In this document: one piece after another, positions 28,359 to 39,744 of the stretch | Position numbering within the stretch: position 1 is the first letter of the stretch | Layout: each line of letters starts with the position of its first letter | Source of the DNA: Psoroptes ovis | Taxonomy: Eukaryota; Arthropoda; Arachnida; Sarcoptiformes; Psoroptidae | Assembly (NCBI GenBank): GCA_002943765.1 | Contig: PQWQ01000007.1 | Location: 1,676,501-1,740,500 of the forward strand | Direction: 5' to 3' | DNA length: 64,000 nt | The notes under the pieces: model-generated | Told to the model about the DNA's origin: nothing | The model's input: only the letters and a program-made list of their open reading frames with translations | The model's database searches: none | Program-made: the position numbers and the translations under genes

Positions 28359-29239
28359 ATATGATTATGATGATCGTCGAATCGATGAATCAATGAGTCA
28401 ATCAATGAATCAAATAATAAACTCTTGGACCGAAAAAAAAACAATAAAAATTGATGATTTCGAAAAATAATTAAAAGTAATTATATTTTCAATAATTAAA
28501 AACAATTAAACATGTACAATGATCAACAACAACGACAACAACAACATCAAAATAAATAAACAAAAGTCTATTTATAGTTATTAATAATAAAAATCAAAAC
28601 AATTATAAAGCATAATGCTCAATTCAATGCTCAACGATTCAACAAATTAAAACAAGGTTATTTCAATACTCCAATGTTCATTTCATATATGCTAATGATA
28701 ATAATGCTGTAAATCATGTACACACAATTCATATGTCGATAATGATATTAATGTTGTTTTGATTGTAGACGGTGGTTATCGTAGTTGTTGTTATTGTTGT
28801 TGATGATGATTATGGTGGTGGTAATAATGATGGTGTTTGTTGGTGGTTGGTGGTGATGATTTGATGATGGCAATGAATGAAGATGAAGAAATAAAAATTG
28901 ATTTATGTTTATGTGTTTTTTATTTATATTTTTCGATTGATTCATGAGCTTTCATCAATCAATTTGGATATTTTCAAATTGAATTGAATTGAACAACACA
29001 TCGAATTAATTAAAAACCATTAATTCAATTAATTGAATTTGATCGAATCGAAGATAATTTTACTGTCTGCTTGATCATTGATCAAATCAATCAATCGATG
29101 GTTGATTTGTTCATATTTCATCACAAATTCATGATTTTAATCATGATGATTATGGAGCAAACAATCATATCATTGTTGCGACTGAAATAATTTATTATTT
29201 TGGGCTCAAAAATCAATCAATATTAAAACATTAATAAAT

Positions 29240-29300
29240 CACTTAATCACTTGATCAATCAATGAATCACTTGATCAAATTCAATAAATCACTTGATCAA
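29240..29300. promoter_or_regulatory. cluster of four CACTTRA (NK2-type) sites
   Basis: CACTTAA at 29240 and CACTTGA at 29248, 29268 and 29290, all in one orientation; the last three sit within the identical 14-mer AATCACTTGATCAA. The reverse complement TNAAGTG is the known core site of NK2-class homeodomain proteins. It lies in the divergent promoter region. The site match is seen; use as an enhancer is inference, and the run could be a decayed minisatellite. Confidence 0.35.
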
Positions 29301-31939
29301 TCAAAGATTATTAAATCAATAAATATTCGATCAAATCACTGAGATGATGAATCATTGAATCAATAAATCGATCAAAACAAAACATATGTTTGTTTGTCGT
29401 AGGGAAATAAATTGACATATCACTTGTCAATAGACAATGCTACAGGACAACACCAGAATGAATGAAGATATTTCAAAAATTTAGATTTACGAGGTTCTAA
29501 TGGCGTTGGCTACACTAAGATCTATCTCAATTCGATCTGCCAACTCGATTATTTAATAATCATCATTATAATCATTTATTTTGATGAAAAATTCATTTTT
29601 TCCATATAGATCAACAATCATTATTATTATGGATTCTACTCAATTTGGATGATGTGTTTTACACATGACAACAAACCCGTGAAAAATATGTTTCGGTAGC
29701 AAGAATAAGGTACCGAACCCATTGATATATAATGATTTTCCATTTCACATTCATCCATTCATTCATTCATTCATATAAAATTTCAAAAAATTTAATTTGT
29801 TTGTTTGTATTCGACATTGAATTCGGTTTACCACCACCACCACCACCACCACCACGGCCAGCCATCGATACAGGCCTTATATCAACCATCGATAACCTTG
29901 AACTAGACCATGGAATATTTTTATTTGTTCTAGTTTTACATTATTGAATTACATTTGGTTTCCACGAAAAATGAAAAATTTCCAAGAATTTCGGGCAAAA
30001 TAAACATAGAATTGAATTCCTGCTGATTAAATAATGAATGCCGTACCATACCGTACAATACCATGCCATTGAGCACATCCATTTCACATGCCAACATACA
30101 ATTCAATTATTAAATTATTTATTCTATTCTACAGAAATTCTATTATGAATGTTATTTCCATTTAATTCTAATGTAGAATTTGTTGAAAATATCTGGAAAA
30201 TATTATATTAACAATAACAATAATAGTAATAATAAAATCCAAGGTTTTTCGCCCGAAAATTTTTCCAGGGTTTTCAAATGATATCAAAGAAATACCAAAT
30301 TAATAATTAATAAATTAATAACAGCACAAATAAATTTGTTTTTCAATAAGAAATTTAATTAATAATTAATATTTTTTTTCATTAATTAATTCTACGTTCA
30401 TTTTCATCGCTAATCATGATCATCATTTGACTAATTGATCATTATTTTTGATTTTAATATTAAATTCTTATCAATTTTTGAGTTGTTTTTTTTTTGGAAA
30501 AGAAATATCTGATCAAATGAAAATCGAATCGAAATAAACAGCCTATCCAATCAACCTCACATTTCAATTATTATCACTGATCATATCTTGTTGTTCAATC
30601 ATATTCACAATATTTGTTGAATAACATCAAGATTATATACATTTCCACTCGAAAAAATGAGAAATATCTTAACCATGCACAATATCAAGCGATGCACCAA
30701 ATCATCGATTCCAGAAAAAAATTTGTACCAGGTTTTTCCCTTTTTTTCCAATAAACACCATCGACTACAAACAAACAATTTTTTAATCATGTAATAAACA
30801 ATGAAATGGAAAAATCAATAAAATTTCGAATGATGATAATTGCCCGAAAGGCTTTATTTATTTGTTTGGTATGATAAATTTTTGAAAAATTTTTTGGAAA
30901 AAAAATATTCACCTTGACAAAACTACATTGGAATTGATTTTATCATCATAAACACACTCTTAAAATCTTTATGAAAACCCAATTATAATAATTCATCGAC
31001 CTCAAAGCAACTCATACATAATTAGAATATTATTAGAAATTGTTTAAATTATTCAAGATCAAGGACAAAATCGTACATAGTCGAGATTCATGTTTATCAA
31101 TGTGATCAGCAGTTTAAAATCAAGAATAAGAAATGTATGGTCTGTATATGTACTTTTGATGACGATGACGATGATGGTGATGATGATGATGATAATTCTA
31201 ATTAAATTTCATTACAAACGAATCAAATCATCAAAATAAAAGATGATGAGGTTCGAAATCATTCAAAATCGCTGGAAATTCGATCGAAATATAATCCATA
31301 GAAACAAGAATATTTAACCTTGTTTTCAACAGATTAAAACAATTCTCTCACATTACATAATCAGAGAAATTAAAAAAGAAGATTGATTAGTAGAAAGTAT
31401 TCATGAGAGGGACAGCATGATCTTTATTACTCTTCGAAGATTGTCATTGAAAATTAGAGAAAGAAAAATATATCAAAGACAAATGTACGAAGAATCGAAA
31501 GTATATCGTCTAGAAATATATGGCCATAATCATAATTATTACGTGCATAAAATGTTTATTTGATTTGTTCTTGTTTTATCGTTCATGAGTGTATGGGTTT
31601 TTGATTTTTATCAGAATTTTGAAAAATTTTCAATTTAATTCGATTCAATTTATAATTGAATTGAATAATTTGTTGATTAATCAAACACTGACAATGACTG
31701 AATCAATGGTAACGAGTTTTTGTTTTATGATGGCTATTTGGTTGTTGTCGTCAAGATGTGTTCGGTGTTGTTGCTAAGATTATTGAGAAATGATACAGAC
31801 AAACACCTTTTATTGATGATATTATTATATCACCTCACATATATTCTTCGAATCGATTCTGTTGCTGATGCTAAGCATCACACCTCTATGATCATGATGA
31901 TGATCATCATCATCATCACCATGATCACCAATGTAAAAC

Positions 31940-31947
31940 TATAAAAG
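31940..31947 (+). promoter_or_regulatory. TATA box of the Gly-rich secreted protein gene
   Basis: TATAAAAG at 31940-31947 is a close match to the metazoan TATA consensus. It predicts transcription start near 31970, about 90 bases before the start codon at 32058, which fits a short 5' UTR of a strongly expressed gene. Confidence 0.7.
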
Positions 31948-32057
31948 ACAAATGTTTCCCATCATTTCGAATCATCAATTTCAAATTGTTGGACTCTTGA
32001 ATTCCCATTTGAAATAATTTCTGATAATTTTTGACTTTATACATTGATTAATCAATA

Positions 32058-33904
32058 ATGCTTAAGGTTTGTACATGTGTTTGTTTCTGAAAATTGATTT
32101 TAAAAATTGAAATTTATTTTAATATTTTCCATATACAGTTTGTTGTTTTAGGTCTTTTAGCTCTTGGCTGCTATGCCGAAGAATTGAAAGAAAATAAATT
32201 GACTTTCGGTACCACCGGTGGTTTCGGTCATGATGGTAAATTGATTGAAACCGGTGTTCATGGTGTCAATAATGTTGGCGATTTCCGAGTTCTCGGTGAT
32301 CGATATGTTTTCGATGGTGTACGATATGGTCATGGTTATGGCAGTGGTCTCGGTCACATTGGTTACGGTACCACTGGTCTCGGTCACATCGGCTACGGTA
32401 CTACTGGCCTTGGTTTTGGTCGTGTAGGCTATGGCACAACTGGTCTCGGTCATTTGGGTGGTGTCAACCGATTGCACTATGGCTATGGTAACTTCCATGG
32501 TTTGGGTGGTGGTTTCGGTGGCTTATACGGCGTCGTACCATCATACCAATATGTCAAACCAGTCACTACCGGTTTCGTTCAACAACCAGTTGTTCAAACC
32601 GCCACTACTGGTTTCGTTCACCAACCAGTTGTCCAAACCGCCACTACTGGTTTCGTTCACCAACCACTTGTCCAAACCGGTGTTGTTGACAAAACAGTCC
32701 GAGTTGGTAGTGTTGTTCCAGCCGTCAACTTTTTGACTGCCCACAAAAGCGATGTCCACCAAGATGTTGTCCAAGCTGCTGTTCAACAATTAGGCCGAAC
32801 TGTCGAATACAAAAGTATGGGCCACCAAGAACACCCAATCACCCCACAAGTTGTTGAAGTCGAATCATCAGAAAGTCCATTGCACCTCCACTTCAAAACC
32901 AAATCATCCTCAATTTCATTGAGCCAATCACATGAACAAGCTCCAGTTCCAGAAGTTCAAGTCACCCAATCACAAGAAGAACCAGCTCGATTGGTCCATG
33001 AAATCCAAAAACCAATTATTCAAGAAGTCCGTGAATTGATCACTCCATACCGACAAGTTACACAAGAAATCAGCCCAGTCGTTGAAGCAGTCCACACTGT
33101 TGTCACCAAAGCTGAAGGTAATTACTTTAGAATGATTGGCCAGTAAAATGATCTAACCAAATTGAATTTCTAGGTCAACGACAAAACTACGTCGCTCCAT
33201 CAACCTATTCAGTTGGCCGAACTGAAGGTGTTGTTGCTCCAATCACCACTGTTGCTCACCAACAAATCGGCGCTGTCGCTGCTCAACCAATTGTTTCAAC
33301 AATTGCCCAACCAGCTCATGTCGGATATCAACAAATTGTCGCTCAACCATTCGTCTCAACATTCGAAGCCAAACCAGTCGTTTCAACATTTGAAACCAAA
33401 CCAATTGTTTCAAAATTCGAAACAAAACCAATCGTCTCAACATTTGAAACCAAACCAATTGTTCCAAAATTCGAAACCAAACCACTCGTCTCAACATTTG
33501 AAACCAAACCAATTGTTTCAAAATTCGAAACCAAACCACTCGTCTCAACATTCGAAACCAAACCAGTCGTTTCGAAATTCGATGAAAAAATCGTCGCCGG
33601 TCAAGCTATCGGTCATTTCGGTCAAATCACTCCAATCGCACAAACCATTGTAGGCACATTGGAACCAAAAAAAGTTGGTTTCGGTCAAACACAATTTACT
33701 GAATCAAAAATTGTTCCATCAACCACAACTGGTTTCGGTGGTTTACGATTTGGTGGTGATATTAATACATTCCGAACTGGTTTCGAAAATCGTTTAGGTG
33801 TTGAAAATCGTGTTGGTGGTACTGGTCTTGGTGTTGGTGATCGTTTCGGTGTTGTCGGTACTGAACGTGTAGAAAAACAAGAAATCCGAAAATCAACCTT
33901 TTAA
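32058..33904 (+). CDS. secreted Gly/Tyr/Val-rich repeat protein, cuticle-like
   Basis: Three exons (32058-32066, 32139-33117, 33174-33904) give 572 aa in frame. Exon 1 encodes only MLK; with exon 2 it forms a clean signal peptide, MLKFVVLGLLALGCYA, then EE. Next come a Gly/Tyr/His-rich block with GYGTTGLGHI units, three 13-aa TTGFVHQPVVQTA units, a charged middle with EIQKPIIQEVRELITPYRQV, then in exon 3 eight 9-aa FETKPIVST/FETKPIVSK units and a Gly/Phe-rich tail. Codons favour GGT, ACC, GTC and CCA much more than neighbouring genes do, which with the TATA box suggests high expression. This is the style of arthropod cuticle or other extracellular structural proteins; no chitin-binding domain is recognised. 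Exon 3 has no ATG near its start, so the frame is proven by the splice join, not by open-frame length. Confidence 0.85.
32565..32681 (+). repeat. three 39-bp coding repeats (TTGFVHQPVVQTA)
   Basis: Three in-frame 39-bp units in exon 2 of the Gly-rich secreted protein gene; copies 2 and 3 are nearly identical and the third changes VVQTA to LVQTG. Confidence 0.9.
33362..33577 (+). repeat. eight 27-bp coding repeats (FETKPxVSx)
   Basis: Eight units of nine residues in exon 3. Endings mostly alternate between ST and SK, so the array also has a 54-bp higher-order period. The repeat leaves long open frames on the other strand and in other phases, which are not genes. Confidence 0.93.
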
Positions 33905-34290
33905 ATGAAAGATTATTTCAAATCTATGAATGTAATTTGAATAAGATTGACTGCCTAGATTTATTGTTCTTGAGTAGTAGTGTTGAAAACAAAAACGTCG
34001 TATAAAAGCTTTCAAATTTGTCTCAATCATCATTTTGTTTGTAATTCCCTACCCTTCCTTCTTGCCTTCCTTGTTTCCTTCCTTCCTAATCCTTGTTACC
34101 TTGATAACTTGTCCATGGTTTTATCTCAAAAATTGAAAAAATTTAAATAAAAAAAATTTAAAAAACTTAAAATTATTTTGAATTCTTACTTTAATTTTAC
34201 AAAATTCATTCAATTAAGATTTCAAAGTGACCAACAGGTCATATTGAACATTGATCATGATCATTGATTCATTTGGTTCTTTTCATTATT
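33905..34290. other. short convergent 3' interval
   Basis: 386 bp between the stop of the Gly-rich gene (plus) and the stop of the NCLX-like gene (minus). It contains CCTT/TTCC-rich sequence at 34051-34090 and the AATAAA at 34146. The two transcripts probably have short or overlapping 3' UTRs. Confidence 0.7.
34146..34151 (+). promoter_or_regulatory. poly(A) signal AATAAA
   Basis: AATAAA 242 bases past the stop of the Gly-rich gene, followed by A-rich sequence. It is the best poly(A) signal for that gene in the interval. Confidence 0.5.
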
Positions 34291-36665
34291 TTAAATTTTT
34301 ATTATTTGAAATTCAAACAAAACGGCCAAAATTAAATACATTACATAAATAAATAATAGTAAATAACCATGTAAACGTGATGATTGAAATTTATTAATTG
34401 TAAACATTAGCAAAGATGTACAAAGACTTATGGATAATGATGCATATAATAAGCTTATCATATCAGTATATTTAATCTAAAACAAATTGAAGGATTGAAA
34501 ATGAAAAACAAGTCAAAATTAGTTTAAAATAATAACAATTAAATCATAATCAATTGATAATATTACATGAATCATATTATGTTTATCTTTATTTCTGATG
34601 AATAATGCAATATATGGCACGCCTAGACCAATTAGTAAATCTGAAATTTTTCAATTTTTAATAGATTAAATGAATATTTCACAATCAATCATCGCTACTC
34701 ACTAAATAATGGACCACCAAAACATGCTGCAATGGCCATACTATGATAACCGTGTCTTGCCATTGATAAATTAGACAGTAGATCTGATTTCAATTGAAAT
34801 TAAATTGATAATTTTAATCAATATCGTTTGAATAATTTAATGGACAAGTTTCTTCACATACCTCCAACACTATTACCCCATGCTAAAACTGTAAGGCCAA
34901 CAATTTCATCCGACAATCGAAATACCATGCCAAATGTTTGCAGAATACTGATTATTTCTTCAGCAATCATATGAATGAATGAAATTGAAGCAACAAAACC
35001 GATTATTGCGAATAACCGATGATAAACAGGTGAATTGGTTTTGTCCGAAGTGAAAAATATTAAAATTATTAAAATCAATGAAATTATCAATAAAAATGAC
35101 CATAATGGAAAATTATCAAATATATTACAATTGATTTGTTTTAAAAATAAAATTATTTGTGGTGCAATCAATATATTTAAACAATATAATAAACGACACC
35201 AATTACCATTGAGTGATTCTAAATCTACCACTGGTATACTTATGATTAATATAAAATATGGTATCGCTTTGATCATTTCGAATATTTTCTTAATCGGCGA
35301 TAATTCTTTCCATTCCGAAATATCGATTGGACAAATGTGAAATAGAAAATTTTTAGTTTCACTCATCATTTCGATCATACTGAATTTTCTTGAAAATTTT
35401 CTAGTATTTTGACCATTATTATCAATATTATTATTATTGTGGTCAATTTGTTCATTGCTAGTTAGATCGGAACGATCATTCTTATCGAATATACTATTAG
35501 GGAATTCAATTGATCTAGCAAGTGAACGAATAGTGTTGTACCAATGATGATGTACTAAATGTTTTGCTGGTTGTGAAAAAGTACGACGACGTTCAATGAT
35601 TGATGAACTGCGAACATGTTTAGATCGATCAAATTCATAATCATCAATAAATTTAACTCTGTTCACCGATTCTAATGGTGGATTCGTTGACGGTTTCGGT
35701 ATCACTTGAAATATATCAACATTATTATTTTCCAATGATTTTCTATGTTCATTGCCATTCGATTTTTGTGTTCGCAGATATATTAAACGACTCATGAAAA
35801 TGACCAACAAATAGACTAGATATAATACAATGAAACCTGCGTTGAATGTAATGGTCGAAATTATGGTGAATTAGTGAAAAATTTTATCAAATTTATCATT
35901 ATCATTATTCATACTGATTGCATTTAACATGGTGAAAGTACGATCATAAATGTATAACCATGCTAAGAATGTGGCACCAATATAGAATACAATATCACGA
36001 ACTAAAGGTCGTCTATTCATTGAAAAATTCCCAGTCAAAATGATAGAACCAACAATAATCGTCGTTACGAAGATGCCAGCACCGAACAAACTAGCAAATA
36101 TCAGGTAAGGTTTAGATTTACTGATTCCATTTAATGAAGAAAATATATCAGGTGCACCATTACCAAATGCTAGCAATGTAACACCAGCCATATTATCTGG
36201 CAGGCGTAATGTTTTCGATATGGTCAATAGCGATGGACAAAGACTGAAAATTTGTTTTTAAATTTGTATTACAATTAAAACAGATAACAGCGCAAATACA
36301 TACAAATCATCGGCAACTAAACCAATGGTAACAAAAAGAATAAATAACAGCAATAACAGTATTGTACAGCTCCATATTAATTCACCATTAAATTGGCAAT
36401 AAATAAATTCAATTGAATTTACTAATATTCCATCATATTCACATAATTCGGTTGTTTTAATCAAATGACAACGTTGTTGAATATTATTGATTAGAATAAG
36501 ATCACCACACTGTTAATAATGAAATCATATTAGCAACATTAATTAATAATCATTAATTACACAAATCAATCAATTGATCAAAATGAATATGGAACAAAGC
36601 ATCATGGGAAAAATATTTAAATTTACCGAATCATATGTTGTAATATTTGTTAAATTCATTTTCAT
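34291..36665 (-). CDS. mitochondrial sodium/calcium exchanger, NCLX type (SLC8B1 family)
   Basis: Seven exons (36665-36627, 36509-36304, 36243-35915, 35836-34862, 34783-34703, 34640-34567, 34476-34291) keep frame to 629 aa; the family is usually about 580. NCLX exports Ca2+ from the mitochondrial matrix in exchange for Na+ or Li+. Both cation-exchanger alpha repeats are present: AGVTLLAFGNGAPDIFSSL with N110 and D114, and GLTVLAWGNSVGDLLSNL with N513 and D517, the ion-coordinating Asn/Asp pairs. The N-terminus has the family's Cys-rich segment before TM1, and the C-terminal exon supplies the last TM pairs (FQSSRLHGYLLLFIY). The central loop (about residues 206-390) is longer than usual and carries RRRTFS and RKFS motifs. 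The D517 codon is split by an intron, so exon 4 read through ends in a false stop. Confidence 0.93.
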
Positions 36666-37643
36666 CAATCAATTCATTCAATCGTATATATCACAGGTAA
36701 AACCAACACACAAACAGCTAAATCTAGATTGTTTTCGGTGTATATTTGATTAAAAAATTTCTCAAATTTTAATTGAGATAAAGCGTTAATCGATTATAAA
36801 GAACAAAATGCCACATTCAACACTATACTGATTGGATGAAGTTACTTATCATCATCACATTGTTATAAGTTAATTGAGTTTAAAATAATTTATTTATCAA
36901 ATTTAAACTGAATTGCACTTCGATCATTTGAAATGAATGAGAAAAAATCGTCATCATCATCATCAACAACAAAGATAAGCAAACGATTAAATCTAAATAT
37001 GTTGTAATTTATAATTTATTGATCCATATTCACCTCATGTAACTTTATGTGCACCTCTGAAATACATTCTTATTCATAAATTTATGATGATGGTTTTGCC
37101 CGATGATGATGATGATGATTATAATGATTCTACATTTCATCGAATTAATATCAAAAATTTTGATACATTTCGACCTGCCGCATTTTTTTTCGGGCAGTCT
37201 ACTGTTCAATCAACTATTTGTCGCCGCTATAATTAATAGATAATCATGATAATTGAAGATGATCATGATGAACCAATCGTGATTAGCCGTAATGACAATA
37301 TAATCGATGCATTTTTTTATAGCAAATCTGTGGTTACCAAAAAAATACTTGACATTGAATCAATAAATCAATCAATCAATCGATCGTTCAATTGATCACA
37401 AGTATTTTATCATCTTATCAACGTCATAAATTGATAATTTGAGACAATGAAAATATTTCCCATTAAAATTTGATAAAATGTCAATTTTTAATTTTTTCAT
37501 TACATTGGATTGTGATTTATGTCAAGAGTATTTCAATTTGAATGAATTTTTACAAATTAAAAAATTGAAAAAATGGAAAAATGGTAACAATTTTCAATTG
37601 GCGAAATATTTTACTATTGATTGAAGATTTGATCATCAGAAGT
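36666..37643. other. intergenic, about 1 kb
   Basis: Lies between the NCLX-like start and the stop of the ANL-like gene, both on the minus strand. It has an ATG/GAT run near 37102 and the repeated ATCAATCA motif near 37365; no gene seen. Confidence 0.65.
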
Positions 37644-39744
37644 TCAGAATTTATGCTCCAAATTAATCAAATTATGAATCTGTTTACGTATAAGATAATC
37701 GATATATCTTCCACTATTCGTTTTCGGTATATTATATCGTACATATAAACGAAATTCTTTCAGTTCCGATATGTTTTCTTTGGGATAAAAATAAAGAATT
37801 TAGATTAATAGATTAAAGAATCGGGCTTCAAAGATTGCTAACCTTTGAGATAATCAACAATTTGTCGATTCAATTCGGGTGTTAGATTTGTATTTACAAA
37901 TTTCAATGAGATTAATGCAGCACAATTTTTGAATGCAGTATCGGTTTCAATTACATACACCTCCGATATCAGCGGATGATTCAGCAAACATGATTCAATA
38001 CGAGATTGTTGTATGATTGATTCTAATTCGAATGATGAATATTGATATTGTCCATGTAAATAAATCAGGCCATTTTCATCGTAGAAACCCATATCTTGAG
38101 TGATTAACCATTTAAATCGATCATGATCACTATTTTGGTTGTAATAGTTTTGTTGAAAATTTAATTGCTGTAAACGTGTATAATTGTTGCTTAGATAACC
38201 AATGGCAAACATGTCTCGTTCACGACCAATCGCAATCAAACCATAACAATTGGCATTTAATGTTTCATAGTTATAATTATTTGAATTATGAATCTTGATT
38301 TGTGTATCTGGCAATGGAAATCCAGCCGAATCGTAATCACTGGAATTGCGAACTAATATTGTAATTGGACATGGTGTTTCAGCCATCATATAACAATGAC
38401 GAATTGAACGAACATTTGGAAAACGATTGAAAAATTTTTTACATAAAACTGTCGATATTTTGCCACCGAATGCAATTATTTTGATTAAACTATTAATATT
38501 AATATTATGACCGGTATCTTTTAATAATTTGATCAAAAAATTCGAAGGTAACATGGCTAAATATATTTTATAATTGACAATTGCATCGATGATATGTACA
38601 TAGTCATAGGCAGGCAACAATACAAAACAACATCCATTGACGATGGCAGCAATGAACATGAGTAAATTTTCTAAATGTTCAAATGATCCATATATTAAAA
38701 ATTTATCAATTGAACGAAATTCAAAAATTTTTCCATCAGAAATCGTTTCACATGTTGCAACCAATGAAAAATGATTATGTAAGAAAAGTTTTGGTGGCCA
38801 TTGATGAGCACCGTTAGAATTAAAGGCTAAACATGGTACATTCACTACATTCGTTGGCTTATGAAGCCTATCGATTTCATCCAAATCTGATTCAAGCCAA
38901 TTATTTAAATGGACAATTTTTTCATTTTTGACTAACTCTTTGATGTTATTATCATTATGGCCAAATAGAATAATTTTCTATTTTAGAAAAAAAAATCAAA
39001 TTTCTTGAGTCATTCAATTTGAATCGATCAAATTACCTTGATTTGTGCAACCGAATTGACTAGTTTACGAATGAAATTCGAATCATAATCATCGTTATTA
39101 TCGATTAAATTAAGTATCACATATTTTACATTATGTTGTATGATGAATGTACGAATATCATCTGCATTCAATACAAATAAATTGGGTGAATAATATTTGA
39201 ATTAATCATGTCAAAAAAAAAACTTACGTAATGAATTATTATCATACGGTAAATTCATCGGTATCGAACCAATACATATTGTACCGAAATACAATGCTAA
39301 ATATTCAAATGAATTTCGACTAATGAAAACAACGAATTCATTAGTCGGAGAAGTGATCAATGTTTTCAACAATTTAGCTGCTTTACGTATATAATGGCCA
39401 AGTGTATCATAGGTACATGTCTTTTTTGTTTCATATTCAAACTAAAGCCCGAGTAAAAAAAAAATGAAATAATTATGCAGCATAATTAATAAAAAAAAAC
39501 TCTTAATGATCTATGGTAACCAATGGAACAACATTTGAAAAATTCTACTCACTATTTTTTGTTGTGAATAATTACCGGACAATTTATCCAATAAATATTT
39601 CACAAACGATATATGACGAATTGAATTTAATGAGCGCAACGATGATCGCCAATATGAATGAATAATTTTCGATTGTTCATCATTATCATCATTGTTTTCC
39701 GAACGAATCGTTGATTGCGCTAACATTGCACTCGTTGAATGCAT
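37644..39744 (-). CDS. adenylate-forming (ANL) enzyme-like protein with degenerate active site
   Basis: Five exons (39744-39553, 39441-39228, 39161-39037, 38977-37843, 37777-37644) join in frame to 599 aa, the usual size of acyl-CoA synthetase, 4-coumarate-CoA ligase-like or luciferase-like proteins. The fold is recognisable in order: TYDTLGHYIRKAAKLLKTLI and FISRNSFEYLALYFGTICIG near the N-terminus, CYMMAETPCP (A5, about 373-382), GFPLPDTQIKIHN, TQDMGFYDENGLIYLHGQ (A7/A8, about 470-487), and PKTNSGR (A10, 573-579). Key residues are changed: the ATP P-loop SSGTTGxPK is replaced by FNSNGAHQWPPK at about 229-240, the A8 Arg is lost, TGD is TQD, and the catalytic A10 Lys is Arg579. The reading frame is intact and spliced, so it looks expressed but probably unable to adenylate a substrate. 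A family of unusual specificity is the alternative. Confidence 0.82.

Larger units (their letters stand above)
28359..32057. other. 3.7 kb divergent intergenic region
   Basis: Lies between the 5' ends of the acetyltransferase (minus) and the Gly-rich secreted gene (plus), so it should hold both promoters. It has TGATGG/GGTGGT-type repeats at 28780-28865, a cluster of CACTTRA sites at 29240-29296, a CCACCA run at 29831-29853 and a TATA box at 31940. No open frame here is convincing. Confidence 0.65.

Noticed and set aside
33213..33653. 146-aa Asn/Gln/Ser-rich plus-strand frame and antisense frames at 33243-33561
   Set aside because: Shadows of the FETKP repeats; the correct exon 3 frame is fixed by splicing from 33117 to 33174.
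32058..33904. Naming the Gly-rich secreted protein as a specific dust-mite allergen
   Set aside because: The composition alone cannot link it to a named allergen group and I could not run a search.
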